Source of the DNA: Algoriphagus marinus | GTDB lineage: Bacteria; Bacteroidota; Bacteroidia; Cytophagales; Cyclobacteriaceae | Assembly: GCF_001936475.1 (NCBI RefSeq) | Contig: NZ_MSPQ01000009.1 | Span: forward strand, 1 to 64,000 | DNA: 64,000 nucleotides | Direction of reading: 5' to 3' | Shown here: piece by piece, positions 1 through 8,062 of the stretch | Layout of the letters: the number at the start of each line of letters is the position of its first letter | Position numbering within the stretch: the first letter of the stretch is position 1 | The notes under the pieces: generated by a model | Seen by the model: only the letters and a program-made list of their open reading frames with translations | Databases searched by the model: none | Told to the model about the DNA's origin: nothing | Made by a program: the position numbers and the translations under genes

Positions 1-37
1 TATGATTGTAGAATCCAAATAATCAATTTCAACGCGA

Positions 38-143
38 GCTTCGGAGAAGCGATTTGATTACAATAGACAAGATCCTATCGCACCGCTGGTGCTCTTGAAT
101 CAATTAATTATTATTTCCTACAATCAAAATGCGCCGCTGGCGC
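38..143. repeat. three REP-like mini-hairpins next to the transposase
   Basis: Three short perfect hairpins, each a 5-bp stem with a 3-base loop. They are GCTTC-GGA-GAAGC at 38-50, GCACC-GCT-GGTGC at 80-92 and GCGCC-GCT-GGCGC at 131-143. The last two share the GCT loop and differ by a compensatory A-T/G-C change in the middle stem pair, so the fold rather than the sequence seems conserved. They lie just beyond the 3' end of a Y1 transposase, where REP elements processed by such enzymes are often found. That they are its substrates is inference. Confidence 0.5.
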
Positions 144-183
144 TTCTCGTAAGAAATATTGAAAAATCGAACTTTTAAAAAAA

Positions 184-657
184 TCACAAATCATCCAAAA
201 ATTCAAATAAATACTCCTCCTTAAATTCAATTTCAAATTTTTTCAGAAACCCAATGTACTCCTCTTGAAATGACATTTTTTGATGATGAATCTCTTGATT
301 TAAGATATATTCATAAACCTGATTCAATTGGGATCGAGAATAGGAAAATGCCCCATATCCATTTTGCCATGCAAAATTGTTTTCTGTCCATTTCTTGTCC
401 TTCAAAAAATGGCTCGATTTGGTTTTTAAATCTCTAACCAGCTCTGAAATTTTCCGGTCGGGATTCAATCCTACAAAGCAGTGAACATGGTCTGACATTC
501 CATTCACTATAATAGGTTTATGCCCCAAATCCTGAATCATTGAATTCATAACTTTAAAAAACTCTTGACGAAACTCTTGCTTCAAAAGGCTTTGCCTTCC
601 CTTTACCGCAAAAACAAGTTGAATGTAAACTTGGTGAAAAGTATTTGCCATATCCAT
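184..657 (-). CDS. REP-associated / IS200-like Y1 transposase
   Basis: A 157-residue single-domain HUH nuclease of the Y1 (IS200/IS605 TnpA, RAYT) family, which cuts and rejoins single-stranded DNA at hairpins. The metal-binding HUH motif is His57-Val-His59 in the segment SDHVHCF. The catalytic tyrosine is probably Tyr117 in the helix QVYEYILNQEIHH, and WQNGYGAFSYS at 97-107 is typical of the family. Length is normal, so it may be active. Met3 (position 651) may be the true start, because relatives usually begin MANT. No accessory tnpB lies beside it and no clear IS ends are visible. With the hairpins at 38-143 it fits a domesticated REP-associated transposase better than a complete insertion sequence. 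Confidence 0.85.
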   Translation of the reverse strand: MDMANTFHQVYIQLVFAVKGRQSLLKQEFRQEFFKVMNSMIQDLGHKPIIVNGMSDHVHCFVGLNPDRKISELVRDLKTKSSHFLKDKKWTENNFAWQNGYGAFSYSRSQLNQVYEYILNQEIHHQKMSFQEEYIGFLKKFEIEFKEEYLFEFLDDL

Positions 658-749
658 AAATTTAAAAACTGACCTAATTTAGTTTTTTTCGTTTCGTTCT
701 TCTAATCGGGTTTTCCTGAATTCTCAAAATCATTCTAACCATTTTTCCC

Positions 750-757
750 TAATTTTG
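750..757 (+). promoter_or_regulatory. putative -7 element upstream of rlmD
   Basis: TAATTTTG matches the Bacteroidota -7 consensus TAnnTTTG exactly. No good TTG lies at the -33 distance. The box ends only five bases before the first ATG of rlmD at 763, so transcription would start at or just before that ATG. The message would then be leaderless, or translation starts at the next ATG (775). Confidence 0.4.
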
Positions 758-762
758 CGCCC

Positions 763-2172
763 ATGTCGCGAAAAATGAAAAATAAGGTCATCACCAATCT
801 GAAAATTGAAAAGATTGCATCTGAGGGAAAATGCCTAGGCTATCATGATGAAAAAGTGGTTTTTGTCACTGGAGTAGCTCCTGGGGATGTGGTGGATGTA
901 CGAATCACCAAAGGCAAAAGCTCCTTTATGGAGGGTGAGCCTGTGAAATTCCATGAATATTCAAAAGAACGGATTGAACCTTTTTGCGCACATTTTGGAA
1001 CCTGCGGGGGATGCAAATGGCAGCATATCAATTATGATCTTCAGAAAACCTACAAGCGACAGCAGGTACTAGATCAGTTTCAGCGTATTGCCAAAGTGCC
1101 TATTCCTGAAGTGATGCCAACGCTCGGTTCCGAAAAAACCAAGTACTACCGGAATAAACTCGACTTTACTTTTTCAAATAAGAAATGGTTGACGCTAGAT
1201 CAAATACGATCCGGTGAAGAATTTGATAGAAATGCGCTTGGCTTTCATATTCCTAAAATGTTTGACAAAATCATTGATATCGAGCATTGCTATCTGCAGG
1301 GGAATATTTCCAATGAAGTAAGAAATGAGCTAAGAGCATTTGCCCTTGAAAATCAGATTACCTTTTACGATATCCGAAATCAGGTAGGTCTTCTTAGAAA
1401 CCTTATCATCCGAACTACCAGCACTGGAGAAAGCATGGTGATTGTTCAGTTTGGGGAAAATGATCCGGAGTCAATAAAGGTGGTGATGGAGTTTTTAAAT
1501 CAAAAATTCCCAGAAATCACCTCTCTAATCTATGTGATCAATCTAAAAGGAAATGAAACGTTTCATGATTTGGAGCTGGTGACCTTTGCTGGAAAAGACT
1601 TTATCGAAGAAGAAATGGAGGGTTTGAAATTCAGAATCAGCCCAAAATCATTCTATCAGACCAATTCTGAGCAAGCCTATGAATTATACAAAGTCGCTCG
1701 TGAATTTGCAGAATTGAAGGGAGACGAAGTTGTGTATGACTTGTATACCGGAACAGGAACGATTGCAAATTTTGTAGCTAAAAAAGCAAAGCAGGTTATC
1801 GGAATCGAATATGTGGAAGCAGCAATTGAAGACGCAAAACTAAACTCGAAATTAAATGGCATAGCTAACACCTTGTTTTATGCAGGCGACATGAAGGAGA
1901 TGCTCAATGAAGAGTTTATTGCAAATCATGCAAAGCCAGACCTGATCATCACTGACCCGCCACGCGCAGGCATGGATGAAAAAGTTGTCGAGATGCTCTT
2001 GCGTCTTGAAGCTCCAAAGATTGTTTATGTGTCTTGTAATCCTGCCACCCAAGCGAGGGATGTGGCATTATTAGCAGAGAAATATGATGTGGTAAAAATC
2101 CAACCAGTCGATATGTTTCCGCAAACTTACCATGTTGAAAATGTAATTCTATTGAGTAGAAAAGCTCAATAA
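763..2172 (+). CDS. rlmD: 23S rRNA (uracil-5-)-methyltransferase RlmD
   Basis: A 469-residue SAM-dependent RNA m5U methyltransferase of the RlmD/RumA/TrmA family, expected to methylate a uracil of 23S rRNA. A TRAM RNA-binding domain spans about residues 8-65. The iron-sulfur cysteines Cys75, Cys81 and Cys84 (CAHFGTCGGCKW) follow, with a fourth Cys in DIEHCYLQ. The SAM loop is DLYTGTGTIANF, the catalytic motif is DPPRAGMD, and the nucleophilic cysteine is in YVSCNPATQARD near the C-terminus. Length is normal. The start may be Met5 (775) because of the promoter-like box at 750-757. The exact family member (RlmD, or an RlmCD-like enzyme) cannot be fixed without alignment. Confidence 0.9.
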   Translation: MSRKMKNKVITNLKIEKIASEGKCLGYHDEKVVFVTGVAPGDVVDVRITKGKSSFMEGEPVKFHEYSKERIEPFCAHFGTCGGCKWQHINYDLQKTYKRQQVLDQFQRIAKVPIPEVMPTLGSEKTKYYRNKLDFTFSNKKWLTLDQIRSGEEFDRNALGFHIPKMFDKIIDIEHCYLQGNISNEVRNELRAFALENQITFYDIRNQVGLLRNLIIRTTSTGESMVIVQFGENDPESIKVVMEFLNQKFPEITSLIYVINLKGNETFHDLELVTFAGKDFIEEEMEGLKFRISPKSFYQTNSEQAYELYKVAREFAELKGDEVVYDLYTGTGTIANFVAKKAKQVIGIEYVEAAIEDAKLNSKLNGIANTLFYAGDMKEMLNEEFIANHAKPDLIITDPPRAGMDEKVVEMLLRLEAPKIVYVSCNPATQARDVALLAEKYDVVKIQPVDMFPQTYHVENVILLSRKAQ

Positions 2173-2232
2173 AACGCTCTTCAGAGAGATGATCAGTGCT
2201 TTTTTAAGCTGAATATTTTGAAAAAACATTGA

Positions 2233-2643
2233 TCACTTTTCTTTAAATAAAAAATAAAGCCTGCTGATCAATACACTTTCTGACTTATTCCTACCAGAGA
2301 AAGATTGTGCTATTTTATCTGAAGTATCCAAAATGTTTCGCTTCAGTTTATCCGTAAAAAGGGCCTTGTTTTTATGAAAAAAGTCACAAAAAACGGAATA
2401 AGCTTCCTCAGATTTTGGCTTTTCCTTGAATAGCCTTTTTAAAGTTGAAAAAATAATATCCTGACCATTTTGATGATCAAAATCAATGCTCCAATACTTT
2501 TCAACAAGATCTTTTATTCTCTTCTTTTCTTCAACTTCTACCCGCTTATCAACTACTGTAACGGCATAGTAAAGATGAGCTAAACAGGAATAAAATTGAT
2601 CTTTTTCAAGGACTCCCTCCATTACAAAGTATTTGATTTCCAA
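2233..2643 (-). CDS. TerB-like helical protein, hypothetical
   Basis: A 136-residue all-helical protein without signal peptide or membrane segment. The central part (LAHLYYAVTVVDKRVEVEEKK, about residues 21-41) resembles the start of TerB/TerB-like domains, where helices carry a D-x-x-(V/I)-x-x-x-E pattern. TerB-type proteins are associated with stress and tellurite phenotypes, but the biochemical role is poorly known. It is convergent with rlmD and precedes a universal stress protein gene on the same strand, in keeping with the stress theme. I am moderately sure of the fold and do not propose a function. Confidence 0.45.
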   Translation of the reverse strand: MEIKYFVMEGVLEKDQFYSCLAHLYYAVTVVDKRVEVEEKKRIKDLVEKYWSIDFDHQNGQDIIFSTLKRLFKEKPKSEEAYSVFCDFFHKNKALFTDKLKRNILDTSDKIAQSFSGRNKSESVLISRLYFLFKEK

Positions 2644-2697
2644 TATTTAAACCCATAAACGAACTTATTTTCTCATTACAATTTACGTATTAGATTT

Positions 2698-3534
2698 CTA
2701 TTTAGTATTTAGTATCAAAAAAGGCACATTACAAAGATTAGTATATCTTTCTGTATCGCTACAATTGAAAATATGATCAACACTTTCTTTTCTTTTTTTG
2801 ACAAGTGCCAGCAAACCAATCTGTTTTTCTTTTATATGTTCATTGAGTCCTTCGTCCAACTCGGTATCATACTTGAAGGAAAAGTTATGATTCAGTTCTT
2901 TTAAATATCTATCCAACTTTTTTGCTTCACTTATTTCTTCGGGATCTATTACAGGAGATTGACTTACGTGAACTACATGAATATCGGCACCATAAGCCGT
3001 AGCAATTTGAGTAAGTATTCCGAACGTTTCTCTTGATGGTGTCTTTTTGTAATCACCGGCCAAACCAATATTCGTAAAGATCTTGCTAGTATCTGATCCA
3101 TCCGGAATGACTAATACGGGACATTTGACATTTTTGGCAATCGCATAAGAATTATTACCAACCAAAACCCCCTTGGATTTTGCAGGTCTTTTTGTCCCCA
3201 TAACTATAAGATCAATGTCATAGATTCGAGTCAAAGAAATAATCGCATCTTGGGGAAAAGCTTGACGTGAGACAAAAGTATGATCGACTTCTTTGAGCAA
3301 GAGCATAGAATCCTTTATCGCTTCAAATTTTTCATGCGAATTACTTTCTGCTTTTTTTATTAAAGATTGATAATGCATCGCATCCTTACTTTCGGATGAC
3401 ACTACTTCTTGCTGAAAAGCATTCATAATTAACAGTTTGGCTTCAATCTTTTTAGCCAATTTAGCTGCAATTTCCAATGCCTTCTTCGAAGTCTTTGAAA
3501 AATCTATCGGGACAAGAATGGTTTTTTTATTCAT
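2698..3534 (-). CDS. tandem universal stress protein (UspA family)
   Basis: A 278-residue cytoplasmic protein with two UspA domains, about residues 1-145 and 150-278. Domain 1 opens with the typical strand KKTILVPIDFSKTSKKALEI and ends VKCPVLVIP. The ATP-binding pattern G-x2-G-x9-G-S/T is altered (GTKRPAKSKGVLVGNNS lacks the second glycine), and domain 2 has no recognisable copy. It may therefore be a non-nucleotide-binding, UspA-like member. Two-domain Usps of this length are common in Bacteroidota and are often induced by low oxygen or energy stress. It follows the Hsp20 gene on the same strand with a 109-base gap, so the two may be co-transcribed. Confidence 0.88.
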   Translation of the reverse strand: MNKKTILVPIDFSKTSKKALEIAAKLAKKIEAKLLIMNAFQQEVVSSESKDAMHYQSLIKKAESNSHEKFEAIKDSMLLLKEVDHTFVSRQAFPQDAIISLTRIYDIDLIVMGTKRPAKSKGVLVGNNSYAIAKNVKCPVLVIPDGSDTSKIFTNIGLAGDYKKTPSRETFGILTQIATAYGADIHVVHVSQSPVIDPEEISEAKKLDRYLKELNHNFSFKYDTELDEGLNEHIKEKQIGLLALVKKRKESVDHIFNCSDTERYTNLCNVPFLILNTK

Positions 3535-3643
3535 GGGAGTTTTATTAAACTGGCCGATTCGATACTTAAAAAATCTTATTTATATCCAAACACGAGAAGT
3601 AAGTATTAAACCGGCCAGAATGTTGATTACTAATAGAATGCGA

Positions 3644-4099
3644 TTATCCAATCTTGATTTCCTTCTTTTTAAATAGTTTTTTTGAATTCTCTTTTTTTGG
3701 AAGATGGATCATCAAAACACCATTATCATATTTTGCATTAATCTTGTCCTCATTGACAGCTTCAGGCAGCCTAAACGACCTTGAAAATGAACTGAAGCTA
3801 AACTCTTTCCGAGTGTAGAAATCAGACTTTTCTTCAGACTCCTCCTTTTTCTCAGAACTTATCGAAAGCACACCATTTTCAATATCGATATGAAAATCAC
3901 TTCTTTTCATACCTGGTGCTGCCAAATCGATAATAAATTCATTCTCATTCTCTTTTACATTCGCCGCTGGCACTTTGCTTCCAAAGCCATTTCCCCATCT
4001 TGGCAAATCAAAATTAAAGAAACTGTCATCATCAAACATGCTTAATAACAATGATGGCGCTTCTGGAAATAATCGGGAACTTTTAACTAATTGGGTCAT
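3644..4099 (-). CDS. Hsp20/alpha-crystallin small heat-shock protein
   Basis: A 151-residue small heat-shock protein, an ATP-independent holdase that keeps unfolding proteins soluble. The alpha-crystallin domain runs from about residue 45 to 138, with the family signature NAKYDNGVLMIHLPK near its end. The C-terminal I-x-I motif that docks onto neighbouring subunits is present as IKI in KKEIKIG. The N-terminal arm begins MTQLVKSSRLFPE. The start is backed by a perfect AAAGGAGG Shine-Dalgarno eight bases upstream, rare in this phylum. Two FNR-type boxes lie 75-110 bases upstream, suggesting control by a Crp/Fnr regulator rather than only by heat. Confidence 0.93.
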   Translation of the reverse strand: MTQLVKSSRLFPEAPSLLLSMFDDDSFFNFDLPRWGNGFGSKVPAANVKENENEFIIDLAAPGMKRSDFHIDIENGVLSISSEKKEESEEKSDFYTRKEFSFSSFSRSFRLPEAVNEDKINAKYDNGVLMIHLPKKENSKKLFKKKEIKIG

Positions 4100-4107
4100 A
4101 ATCTTAT

Positions 4108-4115
4108 CCTCCTTT
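4108..4115 (-). promoter_or_regulatory. strong Shine-Dalgarno of the hsp20 gene
   Basis: On the minus strand this reads AAAGGAGG followed by eight bases and the ATG of the small heat-shock gene. It is a full complement to the 16S rRNA 3' end. Other genes in this window have no comparable sequence, as expected in Bacteroidota, so this one stands out. Confidence 0.7.
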
Positions 4116-4173
4116 GTTTTAGTGAAACATTAAATTACTTGCTTAAAGTACTTCAATATTTTCCTGCTATAGG

Positions 4174-4209
4174 ATGATATGCATCAAATCAAAAAATGAT
4201 TTTGATCAA
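4174..4209. promoter_or_regulatory. two FNR/CRP-type operators upstream of hsp20
   Basis: ATGAT-ATGC-ATCAA at 4174-4187 and ATGAT-TTTG-ATCAA at 4196-4209 each match the FNR consensus TTGAT-N4-ATCAA at nine of ten positions. Their centres are 22 bp apart, about two helical turns, so two dimers would sit on the same face of the DNA. They lie 75-110 bases upstream of the Hsp20 start. The regulator is probably a Crp/Fnr family protein such as the one at 11429-12109. Binding is inferred. Confidence 0.55.
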
Positions 4210-4343
4210 CAGCTATTTTCAACAAAATCGAATTATACAGCAATATTGAATTGACTCTTTTGAACAAAATTTCTTCCTTAAACTAAAATCTAAACAACAC
4301 TTACATAAATAATTTATACTCTTAGTATTCAATCCAAAAAGTC

Positions 4344-4472
4344 ATGGAAAAACAAAATCAAGAGAGCTTTAAAAGAAAAATAAGTGCCTCATTGCACTCA
4401 ATTAGTCCTGAAAAAATGAATGCATTTTTATTTGATATTCTACCACATTCCGGTTATCCAATGCACCATTAA
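4344..4472 (+). CDS. small hypothetical ORF, uncertain
   Basis: A 42-codon ORF starting MEKQNQESFKRKISASL. The first 25 residues look protein-like (charged helix, ISPEKM). The rest overlaps the 3' end of the minus-strand gene at 4402-4761 by 71 bases, where it may only be the complement of real coding sequence. It has no recognisable family, ribosome site or clear promoter. It could be a short real protein or the remnant of a truncated gene. Confidence 0.2.
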   Translation: MEKQNQESFKRKISASLHSISPEKMNAFLFDILPHSGYPMHH

Positions 4473-4761
4473 TTTTGAGTAAATGACAGGCTAGCGAGGA
4501 TAATTTCCAATCTTGATAAATCTGATGATTTTGATCTCTAAACACAATCTTCATGTGATTTTTAACTGGAATTTTAGCACTATTTAAAATTGTGAAAGCT
4601 TTTTGAAGTGCATCTCGAAAATCGGAAAAACTAGTAAAACCAAACTCCAAAAAGACATCTGAGGCATAATAATTAAGAACAGCTTCACTTTCATCAGGAT
4701 CAAACATGTCTTTTCGTTTGAAAACATTTTCAAAACCATATACAATCAATGAATTCTGCAT
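4402..4761 (-). CDS. hypothetical protein, faint BRO/DinD-like pattern
   Basis: A 119-residue soluble protein that I do not recognise firmly. The C-terminal part DWKLSSLACHLLKINGA recalls the motif D-x-L-S-R-x-A-C-Y-L-I-x-x-N of BRO-N/DinD-type proteins. The upstream stretch FSDFRDALQKAF would correspond to the same fold's middle helix. The similarity is weak and key residues differ. It sits between the FNR-boxed hsp20 promoter and the Na/Pi transporter. A 14-bp palindrome (4809-4822) lies 47 bases upstream of its start and could be an operator. No function is proposed. Confidence 0.55.
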   Translation of the reverse strand: MQNSLIVYGFENVFKRKDMFDPDESEAVLNYYASDVFLEFGFTSFSDFRDALQKAFTILNSAKIPVKNHMKIVFRDQNHQIYQDWKLSSLACHLLKINGALDNRNVVEYQIKMHSFFQD

Positions 4762-5146
4762 TTAAGATGGGGTTTTGACGAAGATATTTAGAATCTAATT
4801 CAGCAGAAATGAGGATCCTCATCTTCCAAAATGACAATCATCATCATGAGTAAGTCTCTACATTATTCATTGAAAAATTTTAGGTAAAAAGAAAAAGTTT
4901 ATTTCCATTAATAAAAAGTAATAATCTCTAAAATCAACTATTGAATAATTTTAAAAGCTACTACAAAATCAAATAGTGATTAACAACACTTATCTCAAAC
5001 AAAGAAGTCAACTTGCAATAATTCCCGGCCCTTCCTTATTGACACTGATTTTTTTCAGTATTGGATTACAAAATCTTTAATTTTAATTTCCTTTTTGAAA
5101 ATTAAGAATTCTGGTTTTCATTCAATCTAAATAAAAGTCAGTAAAC
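4762..5146. other. intergenic region between divergent genes
   Basis: 385 bases, A+T-rich, without a convincing ORF. It holds the upstream regions of the divergent gene at 4402-4761 (minus) and the Na/Pi transporter (plus). The only clear structure is the perfect palindrome ATGAGGATCCTCAT at 4809-4822, a possible dimer-binding site close to the minus-strand gene. Confidence 0.5.
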
Positions 5147-6817
5147 ATGTGGGAGCACTTTGACCTTTGGAAATTTTTAGCTGGGCTTGGGCTTTTCCTA
5201 TTTGGAATGTCTCAGTTGGAGAATGGTGTCAAAGAATTAGCAGGGAGAGGCTTCAAAGTTTTCATCAAGAGGCATACTAAGAACAAGCTCAAGGCTATTC
5301 TGGGAGGAACTTTGATCACTGCACTTTTGCAGAGCAGTTCAGTGGTCTCGTTAATGATACTTGCTTTTGTGGGTGCCGGGGTGATTAGTATGAAAAGTGC
5401 TTTGGGCATTATTCTAGGCTCCAACCTAGGGACAACTTTTACCGGATGGCTCGTAGCTACCCTTGGCTTTAAGTTGGACATTGAGGGATTCGTTATGCCA
5501 TTTATCGCTATTGGAGGATTACTGGTTGTTTTATTTCCGAAACGACAGCAACTATTTAACATTGGATTATTGACCTTGGGTCTGGCTTTCCTGTTTCTTG
5601 GCCTTTCATTTATGAAAGATAGCATCGAATACCTTGCTGAGAATTTTGATATCAGTCTATTTACAGATTACGGACTTTTTGTATTCTTCATTGTTGGATT
5701 TTTATTCACAGCTCTTATTCAATCCAGCTCAGCCACTATGGTCATTACGTTGAGTGCATTGAATGTAGGTATTATAGATTTTTACGGCGCCGCTGCTTTA
5801 GTCATTGGTGCTAATTTAGGTACTACCATCACCGTACTATTGGGAGCGCTCCAAGGTACAGTTTCTAAAAAAAGGGTTGCACTTGGCCATTTCTTATTTA
5901 ATCTGGTAACAAGCGTGGTCGCATTTTTATCGATACACCTAATAGTCTTATTTATTACAGACATTTTAAATATTAAAGATGAACTCGTAGGCCTTGCAGT
6001 ATTTCACAGCGCATTCAACCTTTTAGGGATAATTATATTCTACCCCTTCCTTGGTCGATTTGCGGATTTCCTAGATAACAGATTCAAAAGTTCAAACGAC
6101 CGAGTTGGATTATTTATTCATGAAACAACTGTGGAAGTGCCTGAAACAGCTCTCGAAGCTTTGAACAAAGAAACCAATCATCTCCTTTCACTAGTTTTAA
6201 AATTATGGAGAACAGCTTTTCTTCAAAATAATGAAGATCCAATTACTTGGAGAAATGGGAGATTATTTAGGCCAAGAGAAAACTTCCTTGACAATTACTA
6301 CGAAATTAAAAAGCTTCACGGTGAAATGATAAATTTCTATGGAGACCTTCAAAAACAGTCATTGACTGAGGATGAATCTTCAAAACTTTCGAAAATAATC
6401 ACTGCTACGGGAAATGCTTTATATGCAGCAAAAGATATCAAGGACATTGAATTAGATCTTTCCAACTTCCGGAAATCCGGTAAAAAAACCATCAACTCAC
6501 TTTATGAATTCTTTAATGATTCTAATCGTGCAATGACTTCACGATTCAAACAAATGCTTGATTCTGAATCTAACGAGACATTTTTTGAAGAACTAAGCAA
6601 ACTCATGATAGACATTCAGAAAAACTATGACAAATTATTGGAAATGGTTTATGATCATTCAAACCGTCGTCATTTGGAAGAAGAAGAAATTGCTACGGTT
6701 TTAAATGTCAACAGGGAGCTATATTCTTCCAATAAAGCCATCATTCTCGCACTAAAAGATTTCAAACTCAGTCCGGTTCAAGCAGCACAATTTGAAAATT
6801 TACCGCCTTTTAGATAA
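5147..6817 (+). CDS. Na+/phosphate symporter with PhoU-like C-terminal domain
   Basis: A 556-residue inner-membrane transporter of the NptA/PNaS family (Na_Pi_cotrans repeats). Two inverted membrane repeats are visible, each with a QSSS motif (residues 62-65 and 192-195) and a following G-(S/A)-N-L-G-T-T loop (91-97 and about 220-226). These form the ion and phosphate site. About eight hydrophobic segments end near residue 310. The last 220 residues are soluble and helical, like the PhoU-type regulatory domain often fused to these carriers. Length is normal for the fused form. It is the only gene of its unit, convergent with the protease gene only eight bases downstream. The substrate is inferred as phosphate from the family. 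Confidence 0.9.
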   Translation: MWEHFDLWKFLAGLGLFLFGMSQLENGVKELAGRGFKVFIKRHTKNKLKAILGGTLITALLQSSSVVSLMILAFVGAGVISMKSALGIILGSNLGTTFTGWLVATLGFKLDIEGFVMPFIAIGGLLVVLFPKRQQLFNIGLLTLGLAFLFLGLSFMKDSIEYLAENFDISLFTDYGLFVFFIVGFLFTALIQSSSATMVITLSALNVGIIDFYGAAALVIGANLGTTITVLLGALQGTVSKKRVALGHFLFNLVTSVVAFLSIHLIVLFITDILNIKDELVGLAVFHSAFNLLGIIIFYPFLGRFADFLDNRFKSSNDRVGLFIHETTVEVPETALEALNKETNHLLSLVLKLWRTAFLQNNEDPITWRNGRLFRPRENFLDNYYEIKKLHGEMINFYGDLQKQSLTEDESSKLSKIITATGNALYAAKDIKDIELDLSNFRKSGKKTINSLYEFFNDSNRAMTSRFKQMLDSESNETFFEELSKLMIDIQKNYDKLLEMVYDHSNRRHLEEEEIATVLNVNRELYSSNKAIILALKDFKLSPVQAAQFENLPPFR

Positions 6818-6824
6818 GGCAAAC

Positions 6825-7925
6825 CTAGTTTATTATTTTTTTCCATTCCGAAGTTGCTTTTTTAAAAGCGATGAATTCCAGAATGTTTTCCAGATTTATC
6901 ATGCCAATTATCTCCCCATTTTCAGTAACAGGCACCAAATTGTTTTTATCTAGTATTTTATCAATAAAAAGATCTTTCAAAGGGATATTTGACGGTATCG
7001 ATTTAGTACTAGGATTCATGATTTTGGATAGCGGTGTGTCAAGATCAAGTGATTTAAGTGAGCTGAGGAGAACCTCTCGGGAAATCGTGCCAATCACCGT
7101 CTTTTGTGCAGAAATAACCGCAAAACTAGTGGATTGACCATCCAATATTTCTTTTGATGCCTCAGCCAATGTTGTATTTTCATCCAGCAGGTCAAATTTG
7201 TGCATCACTAATTCTCCTGCCGTGTGCCCTTCTAAAAGTGCCGATATATTAACTATAGAAGACTCATTCGAAGCAGAAAAAATAATAAACAACCCAATAA
7301 AGATAAGGAAAGGATTAAAAAAGACACCTAAAAGTATAAACACTATTGCGAAAACTGTCCCAACTGCAGAAGCAATCTTGGTGGCTTTTACCCTTGAAAT
7401 AAATAGGGTAAGAAATGCCCTAAAAACTCTACCCCCATCCATAGGGAATGCTGGAATCAAATTAAAAATCCCCAATAAAAGATTTACTTCAAAGAGTAGA
7501 AAAAGGAAATTTCGGGAATTCACTTCAGAAATTTCCAGAGATGGGAAATCCGATAAATTATTGGGTATCACAAGTAATAGTAGTACAGCTATCAATAAAT
7601 TTATCATTGGACCTGATATACTTATTATCAACTCTTCTTTAGGGCTATCGGGTAATTTTTCGAAGCGCGACAATCCTCCAATAGGTAGAATTATTATATC
7701 CTTGGTTTTATAACCTAATCGCTGACCTGCCAATACATGCCCAAATTCATGAAATAAAATACACAAAAAGACCGCAAGAATAAATAGAATATGCCAACCA
7801 ATAGCTACAGCCTGCTGCCCCATTGAAACCCCTAAAAACAAAATATAGCTGATTAGAATGAAAAAGGTCCAATGAATAAAAACCTTAACTTTAGCATATT
7901 GGCCTATGTATAACGATCCTTTCAT
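6825..7925 (-). CDS. site-2-protease-family membrane metalloprotease with CBS domains
   Basis: A 366-residue intramembrane zinc protease of peptidase family M50B (SpoIVFB/Rip3-like subgroup). The zinc ligands are in HEFGH at residues 59-63, with Asp163 in the second motif NLIPAFPMDGG (155-165). About six hydrophobic segments fill residues 12-220. Two CBS domains follow (about 240-360), which usually bind adenine nucleotides and couple activity to energy state. Its substrate is unknown; relatives cleave membrane-bound regulators. The 34-bp palindrome with an FNR-like core at 7963-7996 is about 40 bases upstream of its start, so it is probably controlled with the DUF4136 gene transcribed the other way. 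Confidence 0.9.
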   Translation of the reverse strand: MKGSLYIGQYAKVKVFIHWTFFILISYILFLGVSMGQQAVAIGWHILFILAVFLCILFHEFGHVLAGQRLGYKTKDIIILPIGGLSRFEKLPDSPKEELIISISGPMINLLIAVLLLLVIPNNLSDFPSLEISEVNSRNFLFLLFEVNLLLGIFNLIPAFPMDGGRVFRAFLTLFISRVKATKIASAVGTVFAIVFILLGVFFNPFLIFIGLFIIFSASNESSIVNISALLEGHTAGELVMHKFDLLDENTTLAEASKEILDGQSTSFAVISAQKTVIGTISREVLLSSLKSLDLDTPLSKIMNPSTKSIPSNIPLKDLFIDKILDKNNLVPVTENGEIIGMINLENILEFIAFKKATSEWKKIIN

Positions 7926-7962
7926 TTGACTTTAATAAACACTAAATAAAATTATAATAAAG

Positions 7963-7996
7963 AATAATCGAAATGATTTACATCATTTCGATTATT
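7963..7996. promoter_or_regulatory. 34-bp perfect inverted repeat with FNR-like core
   Basis: Left arm 7963-7977 and right arm 7982-7996 are perfect 15-base inverted repeats around the spacer TTAC. The centre reads ATGAT-TTAC-ATCAT, eight of ten matches to TTGAT-N4-ATCAA. The symmetry extends ten bases beyond the usual FNR half-sites on each side. It is therefore either an extended operator or a strong RNA hairpin. There is no T-tract in either direction close enough for a standard terminator. It lies in the divergent region between the protease and DUF4136 genes. Confidence 0.6.
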
Positions 7997-8062
7997 GATT
8001 TAAACATCTAAATCAGCCTATTAAATAAAATTTTTAGAGGATGATTTAAGTCATTAGATATT

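Noticed and set aside
2467..2483. ATTTTGATGATCAAAAT, an FNR-like inverted repeat
   Set aside because: It lies inside the TerB-like coding sequence and the half-sites are one base apart instead of four.
3550..3618. CTGGCCG and CGGCCAG arms 55 bases apart between usp and hsp20
   Set aside because: Seven-base arms at this distance are weak; no support for an operator or terminator.
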